DNA from: an uncultured Eubacteriales bacterium | GTDB taxonomy: Bacteria > Bacillota > Clostridia > Monoglobales > Monoglobaceae | Assembly (NCBI GenBank): GCA_905201285.1 | Contig: CAJKNM010000041.1 | Coordinates: 1 to 13,879, forward strand | Reading direction: 5' to 3' | DNA length: 13,879 bases | Made by a program: the position numbers and the translations under genes | Shown: piece by piece, positions 1 to 6,302 of the stretch | Numbering within the stretch: position 1 is the first letter of the stretch | Layout of the letters: every line of letters begins with the position of its first letter | Notes under the pieces: generated by a model | Told to the model about the DNA's origin: nothing | Databases searched by the model: none | What the model saw: the letters and a program-made list of their open reading frames with translations, nothing else

Positions 1-992
1 GGAAGTGGCTTGCTAAAATTTTCGCAGTATTCGGAATGCTCGTCGGTATTATGGGTATAGGAACAATGACCCAGATTAACGGTATCACAAGCGCGGTTAC
101 AAACTTCTTTGACCCGGACAAGGCTATGATTGCATTCAAAATGGGCGGTATGGAATATACCTGGCCGACTGTTATAGCCGGAGTGGTTGTTACATTCTTT
201 GTTGCGTTGGTTGTAATCGGCGGAATCAAGAGAATAGCGAAGGTTTCGGAAATCATAGTTCCGTTTATGGCTGTTCTTTATGTTGTTTGTGCCGTTATCC
301 TTATTGTCTGCAATATAACAAAGGTTCCCGGCGCTATCGTTTTAGTAGTTAAAAGTGCGTTCTGCCCGAAGGCGGTATTCGGCGGTGCGGTAGGTATCAC
401 TGTTAAAGCGGCTATGCAGAAGGGTATAGCAAGAGGTATATTCTCGAATGAGTCGGGTATCGGTTCGGCTCCTATCGCCGCTGCTGCCGCAAGGACGAAA
501 GAGCCTGTCAGACAGGGTCTTGTATGTATGACGGGTACATTCTTTGATACAATTATCATCTGCACAATGACCGGTCTTGCGATTGTCCTGACAGGTGCAT
601 ATCAGCCGGCAATGGACAAGTCATTGGTTGGTGTGGCCATCACAACAGAAGCTTTCTCGAGGGGCTTGCCTTTCTCGAATAATGTGTGTGCATTTCTCCT
701 TATGATTTCACTGGTATTCTTTGCGTTTACCACAATCCTCGGATGGGATTATTATTCAGAGAAATGTCTCCAATACCTCGTTGGAAACAAAAAGGTAATT
801 CTGATGACATTCAGAATCTTATACATAGCTGCTGTATTCATCGGTCCGTATCTCCAGGTTTCGTTTGTATGGACTCTTGCTGATATAGTAAACGCTCTTA
901 TGGCCTTCCCGAACCTTGTTGCACTGTTCGCACTCAGTGGTGTTGTGGCAAGCGAAACAAAGGCTTATATAGCGAAAATCGAAAGCAAATAG
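1..992 (+). CDS. Sodium:alanine/glycine symporter, AGCS family (5' end outside window)
   Basis: This is the C-terminal part of an inner-membrane amino acid carrier of the AGCS (alanine or glycine:cation symporter) family, which brings alanine or glycine into the cell with Na+. The frame is open from base 3 with no start, so the gene begins before the window; about 329 residues are visible of a usual ~450-480. The family signature is clear: ARGIFSNESGIGSAPIAAAA at roughly residues 145-165 of the visible part, followed by RQGLVCMTGTFFDTIIICTM. Before it is the NGITSAV segment. Several hydrophobic stretches read as membrane helices, for example VIAGVVVTFFVALVVIGGI and FMAVLYVVCAVILIVCNI. The gene stands alone at this end and is closed by a terminator 6 bases after the stop. 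The exact substrate cannot be read from the sequence. Confidence 0.95.
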   Translation, partial: KWLAKIFAVFGMLVGIMGIGTMTQINGITSAVTNFFDPDKAMIAFKMGGMEYTWPTVIAGVVVTFFVALVVIGGIKRIAKVSEIIVPFMAVLYVVCAVILIVCNITKVPGAIVLVVKSAFCPKAVFGGAVGITVKAAMQKGIARGIFSNESGIGSAPIAAAAARTKEPVRQGLVCMTGTFFDTIIICTMTGLAIVLTGAYQPAMDKSLVGVAITTEAFSRGLPFSNNVCAFLLMISLVFFAFTTILGWDYYSEKCLQYLVGNKKVILMTFRILYIAAVFIGPYLQVSFVWTLADIVNALMAFPNLVALFALSGVVASETKAYIAKIESK

Positions 993-997
993 GATAT

Positions 998-1033
998 AAA
1001 AATGACCGCGGAGCAATTCTGCGGTCATTTTTT
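998..1033 (+). terminator. Rho-independent terminator of the AGCS symporter gene
   Basis: The arms AAAAATGACCGC (998-1009) and GCGGTCATTTTT (1021-1032) pair perfectly around an 11-base loop. The A/T ends give a T run to 1033 on the + strand and an A run that would also serve the opposite strand. Confidence 0.92.
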
Positions 1034-1358
1034 ACGCCTAAATATATTATTGTAAACCATTTTATGTGTTATACGCAGCTATCAATGCCCATAAAAACGT
1101 TACCTGTGGATAACTTTTGATTTTTTGTCGATTTTGAGGTTTTACACATATCGAACCTGTGGAAAACGTGGATAAGTCTGTTAATAACTATAAAATCGGT
1201 GTTTTTTCAAGTGGGAAACTGTAATATAAATGTTACATTGGATTAACATTAAAGTTATTTTCATAATAAAAAAGGTTTACATAATTGATAAAAATTTTTC
1301 TTGACTTTTTAAATTTTAAGGTTCTAAAATAAATTTGGTTTAATAAAATATTTCGGAT
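1034..1358. other. Gene-free A+T-rich gap with a cluster of DnaA-box-like 9-mers
   Basis: No open reading frame with a ribosome binding site is seen in these 325 bases, which lie between two convergent genes and so need not hold a promoter for either. Four 9-mers resemble the DnaA box TTATNCACA. 1105-1113 (TGTGGATAA) is a perfect box on the - strand. 1158-1166 (TGTGGAAAA) and 1167-1175 (CGTGGATAA) directly abut and have one mismatch each, - strand. 1140-1148 (TTTTACACA) has one mismatch, + strand. The stretch from 1176 to 1358 is very A+T rich, as an unwinding element would be. It also holds the inverted repeat AATGTTA (1229-1235) / TAACATT (1244-1250). What the region does is inferred, not shown. 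Confidence 0.55.
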
Positions 1359-1391
1359 AAAAAACACCTGCTTTAAAAAATAAAGCAGGTG
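1359..1391 (-). terminator. Rho-independent terminator of the mtaB-yhhQ-nadE operon
   Basis: On the - strand, CACCTGCTTTA, a TTTTT loop and TAAAGCAGGTG form a perfect 11-bp stem followed by six T (complement of 1359-1364). It lies 6 bases past the nadE stop codon. Confidence 0.92.
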
Positions 1392-1397
1392 CTACTT

Positions 1398-3284
1398 TTA
1401 TTTGTTATAGTTTATTGCATCCGACGGCATACGCCAGTCGCCGCGCGGCGACAGAGTGACGGTTCCTACCTTAATTCCGTCCGGAAGGCACGAGCGTTTA
1501 AACTGGCTGTTAAAGAATCTTCGCATAAATATATCAAGCCATTTTTTTATTGTTGCGTCATCGTATATGTTTTTGAAGGCAAGGCATGCCATACGATAGA
1601 TTTTTTCTTTTGAAAAGCCCCAGCGAATCATATTGTATAAATAAAAGTCATGAAGCTCATAAGGACCGACAATTTCCTCTGTCTGCTGAGCAATTTTGCC
1701 GTTTTTATCGGGGGGCAGAAGCTCAGGGCTGACTGGGGTGTCAAGCACATCATAAAGTGTCTCTTTGAGTGTGGCATCAGATGAATCCGCAACATATTTC
1801 ACAAGATAACGGACAAGAGTTTTGGGTATCGAACAGTTTACACCGTACATAGACATATGGTCGCCGTTATACGTTGCGAAGCCGAGCGCAAGCTCGGATA
1901 AGTCGCCGGTTCCTATTACTATTCCGCCGGTCTTATTGGCAATATCCATAAGAACCTGAGTCCTCTCCCTTGCCTGGGCGTTCTCATAAGTGACATCGTG
2001 ACAGTCAATGTCTGCACCGATGTCCGATAGATGAAGAGATACGGCTTCTTTTATATTAATCTCGCGGAGGGTCGCCCCGATAGATTTTATCATATTGACC
2101 GCATTTGTATAGGTTCGGTTTGTTGTTCCGAAACACGGCATCGTAACCGCAACAATTCCGCTCGGCGGAAGGCCGAGTGATTCAAAAGCCTTAGCGGTAA
2201 CAAGCAGGGCGAGTGTCGAATCAAGCCCGCCGGAGATGCCGATTGTTACGGTTTTGATTCCGATATGTTTAAGTCTCTTTTTAAGGCCGTGATATTGAAT
2301 GGCGAATATCTCTTCGCATCTTTCGGTCAGCTTTGTTTCGTCAGACGGAACAAACGGCTTCATTTCAAACGAACGAGTGAGCCTTGTTTCGGTTAACTCT
2401 GTTTTAAAATAAATGCGCCTGTATCCGGGGTCATTACCGTTTTTAAAGGTTGTTATCCTTCTGCGTTCCTGAAGAATTTTTTCGGTATCAATATCGGCAT
2501 AGATTATTTCGTTTGAGAAAAGAGGAGCTTCGGCGAGCTTTGTACCCAGCTCAAAAATGAGGTTGTTGCCCGAGAATGTCATATCCGTTGTGGATTCACC
2601 TTCACCGGCATCGGCATATATATAGGCACAAGCTGCCTTTGAAGAGTGAACCTCTATCATCTTTCTGCGCCAGTCGCTTTTTCCTATAACCTCATCGCTT
2701 GCCGACTGATTAATAATGATGACGGCTCCGTTTTTTGTGTGTTCACAGCTTGGCGGTGCCGCTGTCCATAAGTCCTCACAAATCTCGGCGGCAACGGAAA
2801 AGCCGCTCATATTTTCAGCGGTAAAAATCAATTTTGTTCCCATAGGAATAAGCCTTCCGCCGAACATTATTTCGGTGTTTCCTTCTATTGTATTGAAGTG
2901 CCGTGCCTCATAGAATTCGCTGTAGTTCGGAATATTACTCTTCGGCACAAGGCCGAGAATTTCGCCGGCCTTGACAAATGCCGCACAATTATAGAGTTTT
3001 CCGTTATCTGAAACGGGCAGGCCTACGACTGAAAGAATGTCAAGGTTTTTTGTTGCATCGGTGAGCCGCAGGAGCTCCTGCTCTGCGAGCCTGATGAGCG
3101 AAGCCTGAAGAAATAAGTCTCCGCAGGTATAAGATGTCAAGCCCAATTCCGGCAGGACTATCAGCTTTGCACCGTTTTCGGCGGCTTCTTTTATACATTT
3201 GATTGATTCTTCGGTATTGAACTTAACATCGGCAACCCTCAGCTCAGGGGAAGCCGCAGCGGCTTTTATAAATCCGTCTTTCAT
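1398..3284 (-). CDS. nadE: Glutamine-dependent NAD+ synthetase
   Basis: NadE makes NAD+ from nicotinate adenine dinucleotide, ATP and ammonia, and here draws the ammonia from glutamine through its own N-terminal amidase. The 628-aa length fits the two-domain type. Residues ~5-290 are a nitrilase-fold glutaminase with the triad Glu46 (LPELGLTSY), Lys115 (VPKSNIPNYSE) and Cys169 (AAEICEDLW). Residues ~325-600 are the synthetase, with the ATP pyrophosphatase P-loop SGGLDS at 351-356 and the GTGDLSELALG motif at 458-468. The ATG is preceded by GAGG at 8 bases. It is the last gene of the mtaB-yhhQ-nadE operon, 18 bases after yhhQ, and ends in a strong terminator. No key residue is missing. The enzyme is cytosolic and probably essential unless an ammonia-dependent paralogue exists. 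Confidence 0.97.
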   Translation of the reverse strand: MKDGFIKAAAASPELRVADVKFNTEESIKCIKEAAENGAKLIVLPELGLTSYTCGDLFLQASLIRLAEQELLRLTDATKNLDILSVVGLPVSDNGKLYNCAAFVKAGEILGLVPKSNIPNYSEFYEARHFNTIEGNTEIMFGGRLIPMGTKLIFTAENMSGFSVAAEICEDLWTAAPPSCEHTKNGAVIIINQSASDEVIGKSDWRRKMIEVHSSKAACAYIYADAGEGESTTDMTFSGNNLIFELGTKLAEAPLFSNEIIYADIDTEKILQERRRITTFKNGNDPGYRRIYFKTELTETRLTRSFEMKPFVPSDETKLTERCEEIFAIQYHGLKKRLKHIGIKTVTIGISGGLDSTLALLVTAKAFESLGLPPSGIVAVTMPCFGTTNRTYTNAVNMIKSIGATLREINIKEAVSLHLSDIGADIDCHDVTYENAQARERTQVLMDIANKTGGIVIGTGDLSELALGFATYNGDHMSMYGVNCSIPKTLVRYLVKYVADSSDATLKETLYDVLDTPVSPELLPPDKNGKIAQQTEEIVGPYELHDFYLYNMIRWGFSKEKIYRMACLAFKNIYDDATIKKWLDIFMRRFFNSQFKRSCLPDGIKVGTVTLSPRGDWRMPSDAINYNK

Positions 3285-3302
3285 TTTCGGTACCTCACTG
3301 TA

Positions 3303-3995
3303 TCATTTATTGTTTTTATTCTCGTAATCATTGTAGTATTTTTTAAGCCAATGTACAGCTGCATAAGCAAGGGGAGTTCCGCTAAGAGCCTCTATCCCGA
3401 GCTTTGCAAAATACTGTATAGCTATCATCGTAAATATATCCCATGCGGGAACTGTTCCGCCAAATGCGAAAATTACAAAAAAGACAGTATCAAAGATGTA
3501 TCCAATCATAGAACTTCCTATAGTCCGCATCCACATATGCTTTCCGCGCGTCCACTTCTTTATTTTTTCCATAAAGTAGGCATTGCTTAACTCTCCGAAG
3601 AGAAACGCAAAGAGCGAGGAAATTACTATACGCGGAACATATCCGAAGACAGTCGCGTATGCGGCGTTTGTCTCGGCCATATATTCCGGGGCGGGAAGTA
3701 TCAAACCCAATGCGGTACAAAGTACAAAAAGTACATTGCACGCAAACGTCAGATATATGACCTTCCGTGCGGTCTTAAACCCCCAAATCTCGGTAAGAAC
3801 GTCGCCGAGCATATAGGCGAGGGGAAAAGTGACTGTTCCTGCGTCGAAAAGGGATATTCCCTTAACTGAAATAACTTTGATTGCCATTACGTTCGATACG
3901 AGATAAAGCGTTACCATAAACGCCGTTACCACCGTTAATGGATTCATTCTGTCCCTGCGGTTTTTTACAGGGTTCTCCGCTACCTTTTGATTCAT
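3303..3995 (-). CDS. yhhQ: Queuosine precursor transporter, YhhQ/VUT family
   Basis: This 230-aa membrane protein belongs to the YhhQ (VUT, formerly DUF165) family, which takes up queuosine precursors such as preQ0, preQ1 or queuine. The family core is easy to see: SNVMAIKVI at ~34-42, then FDAGTVTFPLAYMLGDVLTEIWG at ~50-72, and later FGELSNAYFMEKIKKW at ~133-148 and GYIFDTVFFVIFAFGG at ~165-180. About six hydrophobic helices are present, at ~20-38, 52-70, 78-100, 118-138, 157-180 and 186-215. The ATG has AAGGA at 8 bases. It lies 27 bases after mtaB and 18 before nadE on one transcript. No queuosine synthesis gene (queCDEF) is in the window, so reliance on imported precursor is possible. Which precursor is carried cannot be told from sequence. 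Confidence 0.9.
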   Translation of the reverse strand: MNQKVAENPVKNRRDRMNPLTVVTAFMVTLYLVSNVMAIKVISVKGISLFDAGTVTFPLAYMLGDVLTEIWGFKTARKVIYLTFACNVLFVLCTALGLILPAPEYMAETNAAYATVFGYVPRIVISSLFAFLFGELSNAYFMEKIKKWTRGKHMWMRTIGSSMIGYIFDTVFFVIFAFGGTVPAWDIFTMIAIQYFAKLGIEALSGTPLAYAAVHWLKKYYNDYENKNNK

Positions 3996-4022
3996 AAAAT
4001 CATTCCTTTTTATATTAAATTT

Positions 4023-5324
4023 TTAATTTTTTTCTGCTTTTATATATTCGTTTTCCCGGTCATAGCCGACAAGCCTGACGGAAAGTTTTTTTCCTCTTAA
4101 ATCATCGCCTGATGGGTATCTGACCTCAATATAATTCTTTGTCATTCCGCTCCATAAACCGTTTCGCTTCTGTTCAAACAAGACTTCGGCGTCCCTCCCT
4201 AAAAAGCTTTCGCAAAAATTCTTTTTCATCTCTGCGGCGGAATTTAACATTATGTGCGTTCGCCTTGATTTTTCGCTTTCATCGACTCTGTCGGGAAGGA
4301 GAGCCGCCGCCGTTCCTTCGCGGACCGAATAAGGAAAGATGTGCATTTGAGCAAAGCCGATTTCTTCACAGAACCTTTTTGATTCTTCAAAATCCGCGTC
4401 TGTCTCACCGGGAAAACCGACAATCAAATCGGTTGTGATTGCCGCGTCGGGAAAAGCGTCTCTGAGATTGGTTACGGCTCTTTTGAAATCGGCCGCGGTA
4501 TAGTGCCGCCGCATTGCTCTGAGCGTCTTGTCACAGCCGCTTTGAAGCGAAAGGTGAAACTGAGGGCATAAACCGCTGAGTTTTTTCGCGCGTTTTGTGA
4601 ATTCCTCGGTAATCATCACCGGCTCAAGTGAGCCGAGACGAATTCGTATTCCTCCCGACACCTGGCTGACCGTCTCTAAAACGTCAATCAATTTATCTCC
4701 GTTATCTAAATCCTTGCCGTAAGAGCCGATATGTATACCCGTTAAAATAATTTCAGAGTAGCCGCTGTCCGCTATCGCACGTGCTTCGGCTTCTATTTTA
4801 TCCATTGCGCGGGAGCGTACAGGGCCTCTTGCATAAGGAATCTTACAGTATGAGCAGAAATTGTTACAGCCGTCCTCGATTTTGATTTCGGCACGGATTC
4901 TGTGCTGAGTGCGGACTATCCCAAGCTCTTCAAATTCTGTGTCATGAAGAATATCGCCGACACTGTAGGTTTTCTTTCCGTCAAGAGCGGCTTCACAGAG
5001 GTTTACAATTTCGGCTCTCCCTTTTGTTCCGATAAGAACATCTATATTTTCTTCGTTTTGAAGCCTGTCCGCCTCGGTTTGAGCAAGGCAGCCGGTCACG
5101 GCCAAAACACCTGACGGATTCTCTCTTCTCGCCCTGCGAATCAGTTTAAGGCTTTTTGATGCACCCGTACCGGTGACGGTGCAGGTGTTTATGACGCAAA
5201 TATCAGCCTTTCCCTTATCGATTATCGTGTATCCGCGCTCTGAAAAAAGCTGTTTCATCGCTTCGCTTTCGTAAATATTTGTCTTGCATCCGAGGGTTAT
5301 AAACTTAACAGTTATAATTCTCAC
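4023..5324 (-). CDS. mtaB: tRNA N6-threonylcarbamoyladenosine(37)-C2 methylthiotransferase MtaB
   Basis: MtaB is a radical-SAM iron-sulfur enzyme that adds a methylthio group to t6A at position 37 of tRNAs reading ANN codons, giving ms2t6A. Numbering from the GTG at 5324, the protein has 433 residues. The N-terminal UPF0004 domain holds the three cluster cysteines C13 (TLGCKTN), C48 (NTCTVT) and C79 (TGCLAQ). The radical-SAM core has CNNFCSYC with C153, C157 and C160. A TRAM RNA-binding domain covers ~372-431. The order and spacing separate it from MiaB and RimO, which have different N-terminal motifs. It is the first gene of the operon with yhhQ and nadE. The start is uncertain: the best Shine-Dalgarno match overlaps the GTG itself, so translation may begin 2-3 codons further in (see findings). 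Confidence 0.94.
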   Translation of the reverse strand: MRIITVKFITLGCKTNIYESEAMKQLFSERGYTIIDKGKADICVINTCTVTGTGASKSLKLIRRARRENPSGVLAVTGCLAQTEADRLQNEENIDVLIGTKGRAEIVNLCEAALDGKKTYSVGDILHDTEFEELGIVRTQHRIRAEIKIEDGCNNFCSYCKIPYARGPVRSRAMDKIEAEARAIADSGYSEIILTGIHIGSYGKDLDNGDKLIDVLETVSQVSGGIRIRLGSLEPVMITEEFTKRAKKLSGLCPQFHLSLQSGCDKTLRAMRRHYTAADFKRAVTNLRDAFPDAAITTDLIVGFPGETDADFEESKRFCEEIGFAQMHIFPYSVREGTAAALLPDRVDESEKSRRTHIMLNSAAEMKKNFCESFLGRDAEVLFEQKRNGLWSGMTKNYIEVRYPSGDDLRGKKLSVRLVGYDRENEYIKAEKN

Positions 5325-5329
5325 CGCCT
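5321..5329 (-). promoter_or_regulatory. Shine-Dalgarno sequence overlapping the apparent GTG start of mtaB
   Basis: On the - strand 5329-5321 reads AGGCGGTGA, eight of nine matches to AGGAGGTGA. The only usable start codon in the usual list, GTG at 5324-5322, lies inside this element. In-frame ATT (5318-5316) and ATA (5315-5313) lie 5 and 8 bases after AGGCGG, the normal spacing for a start codon. Confidence 0.5.
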
Positions 5330-5384
5330 GTTTTTATAAATATAGAAGTATTGTATAAATTCCCACAGGGAAAATTATATAATA

Positions 5385-5413
5385 ATTATATATTTTTTGA
5401 TTGACTAATGCAA
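5385..5413 (-). promoter_or_regulatory. Second candidate promoter for mtaB
   Basis: On the - strand TTGCAT (5413-5408) and TATAAT (5390-5385) are 17 bases apart. It lies just downstream of the better - strand promoter. The region is so A+T rich that a chance match is possible. The leader that follows holds a small hairpin, TTCCC ACA GGGAA around 5360-5372. Confidence 0.4.
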
Positions 5414-5429
5414 GAAAATATTATATAAT
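5401..5429 (+). promoter_or_regulatory. Sigma-A promoter of the HPr-like gene / tadA
   Basis: TTGACT (5401-5406) and TATAAT (5424-5429) are separated by 17 bases. Transcription should start near 5436, giving a leader of about 36 bases before the ATG at 5472, with AGGAGG at 5457-5462. Its -10 box overlaps that of the leftward promoter. Confidence 0.8.
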
Positions 5430-5448
5430 TTAATAGACGAATTGTCAA
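5420..5448 (-). promoter_or_regulatory. Sigma-A promoter of the mtaB-yhhQ-nadE operon
   Basis: On the - strand TTGACA (5448-5443) and TATAAT (5425-5420) are separated by exactly 17 bases, a full consensus match. Its -10 box overlaps the + strand -10 box in the palindrome ATTATATAAT (5420-5429). Start of transcription is expected near 5413. Confidence 0.75.
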
Positions 5449-5471
5449 TTTTTTTTAGGAGGTTAGTTGGA

Positions 5472-5705
5472 ATGAAAGAGTTTACAGTTTTATTAAGTTC
5501 AATCAATGACGTAAAAAACTTTGTTAATGTGGTTACAAAGTACGACTATAGAATCGATCTTACTTCAGGTCGCTATGTGGTTGACGCAAAGTCAATTATG
5601 GGCATTTTCAGCCTTGACCTGACAAAGCCTATTAAGGTTGAAGCTCACGGTGAAGATTGCACCGAGCTTTTGACGGATCTTGCTCCGTTTATTCAGAAAC
5701 AGTAA
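5472..5705 (+). CDS. HPr-like protein lacking the phosphorylatable histidine
   Basis: A 77-aa protein with the fold of HPr, the small phosphocarrier of the sugar phosphotransferase system. The start is the ATG at 5472, 9 bases after a perfect AGGAGG (5457-5462); an upstream in-frame codon at 5442 would lie before or inside that site. The C-terminal half carries the regulatory serine loop, AKSIMGIFSLDL at 39-50, where Ser41 matches HPr Ser46. The GIHARPA active-site segment is absent: residues ~10-17 read SINDVKNF, so it cannot accept phosphate from enzyme I. In that it resembles Crh of Bacillus, a regulator in catabolite control, but homology to Crh itself is not shown. It heads the rightward arm of the divergent promoter, before tadA. 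Function beyond the fold is unknown. Confidence 0.85.
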   Translation: MKEFTVLLSSINDVKNFVNVVTKYDYRIDLTSGRYVVDAKSIMGIFSLDLTKPIKVEAHGEDCTELLTDLAPFIQKQ

Positions 5706-5719
5706 TTTTCGGCACTGCG

Positions 5720-5746
5720 ATCCCTGCATATTTTGTATGTGGGGAT
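5720..5746. other. 11-bp hairpin between the HPr-like gene and tadA
   Basis: ATCCCTGCATA (5720-5730) pairs over its full length with TATGTGGGGAT (5736-5746), using two G-U pairs in + strand RNA, around a five-base TTTTG loop. No T run follows, so it is not a classical terminator. It may stabilise or process the mRNA between a highly expressed first gene and tadA. Confidence 0.5.
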
Positions 5747-5797
5747 TTGTCGTGTGTGGAAAGTCGAATATATACATATAAAATCGGAGACCGTTAT

Positions 5798-6268
5798 ATG
5801 AAAAATGGATTTATGACAGCCGCACTTTGTGAGGCTGAAAAGGCTGCTGAAAGCGGCGAGGTTCCTGTAGGAGCGGTTGTGGTGAAGGACGGCAAGGTTA
5901 TTGCCGCGGCTCATAACACCTGTGAGACGGAGTGTAACTCTCTGCGTCATGCTGAGGTTATTGTTATAGACAGGGCGATGAGCTATCTTAAAGCTCCGCG
6001 GCTTGACGGCTGTGATTTATATGTTACATTAGAACCTTGTGCAATGTGCTGCGGCGCAATTTCTCATGCTCGGCTGTCGAGGTTATACTTCGGCGCTTAC
6101 GATAAAGAGAGAGGCTGTGTCGTTTCAAATATGCACTGTTTTGACGCGCCCTCACCGCTTTTTAATATTGAATATTACTGCGGTATTATGGAGGATGAAT
6201 GTTCGGCTTTGCTGTCAGACTTTTTTAAAAGGCTTAGGTCTGATAAATTTTCTACTTTTAGCAAATAA
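5798..6268 (+). CDS. tadA: tRNA-specific adenosine deaminase TadA
   Basis: TadA converts adenosine 34 to inosine in the anticodon of tRNA-Arg(ACG), allowing it to read CGU, CGC and CGA. The 156-aa length and the zinc site are typical: His51 and catalytic Glu53 in HAEVIVID, and Cys81 and Cys84 in LEPCAMCCGAISHARL. The ATG at 5798 has CGGAGA 7 bases upstream; the longer upstream frame has no ribosome binding site and overlaps the HPr-like gene. It lies 92 bases after that gene, with a hairpin between, and 34 bases before ppdK. Free guanine or cytosine deaminases share the fold, but the LEPCAMCxGAI..ARL wording is that of TadA. No oddity is seen apart from several extra cysteines (11, 42, 46, 85). 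Confidence 0.95.
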   Translation: MKNGFMTAALCEAEKAAESGEVPVGAVVVKDGKVIAAAHNTCETECNSLRHAEVIVIDRAMSYLKAPRLDGCDLYVTLEPCAMCCGAISHARLSRLYFGAYDKERGCVVSNMHCFDAPSPLFNIEYYCGIMEDECSALLSDFFKRLRSDKFSTFSK

Positions 6269-6302
6269 TAAAAATACTTATATATTTTTGGAGGTACAAT
6301 TA

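Noticed and set aside
1311..1345. TTGACT with TAAAAT 18 bases on, a possible rightward promoter
   Set aside because: It would produce only a very short transcript into the nadE terminator or antisense to nadE; in such A+T-rich DNA a chance match is likely.
6039..6302. Long in-frame extension upstream of ppdK giving a 962-aa product
   Set aside because: It overlaps tadA in another frame; the ATG at 6303 has GGAGG at 8 bases and gives the exact family length of 874 aa.
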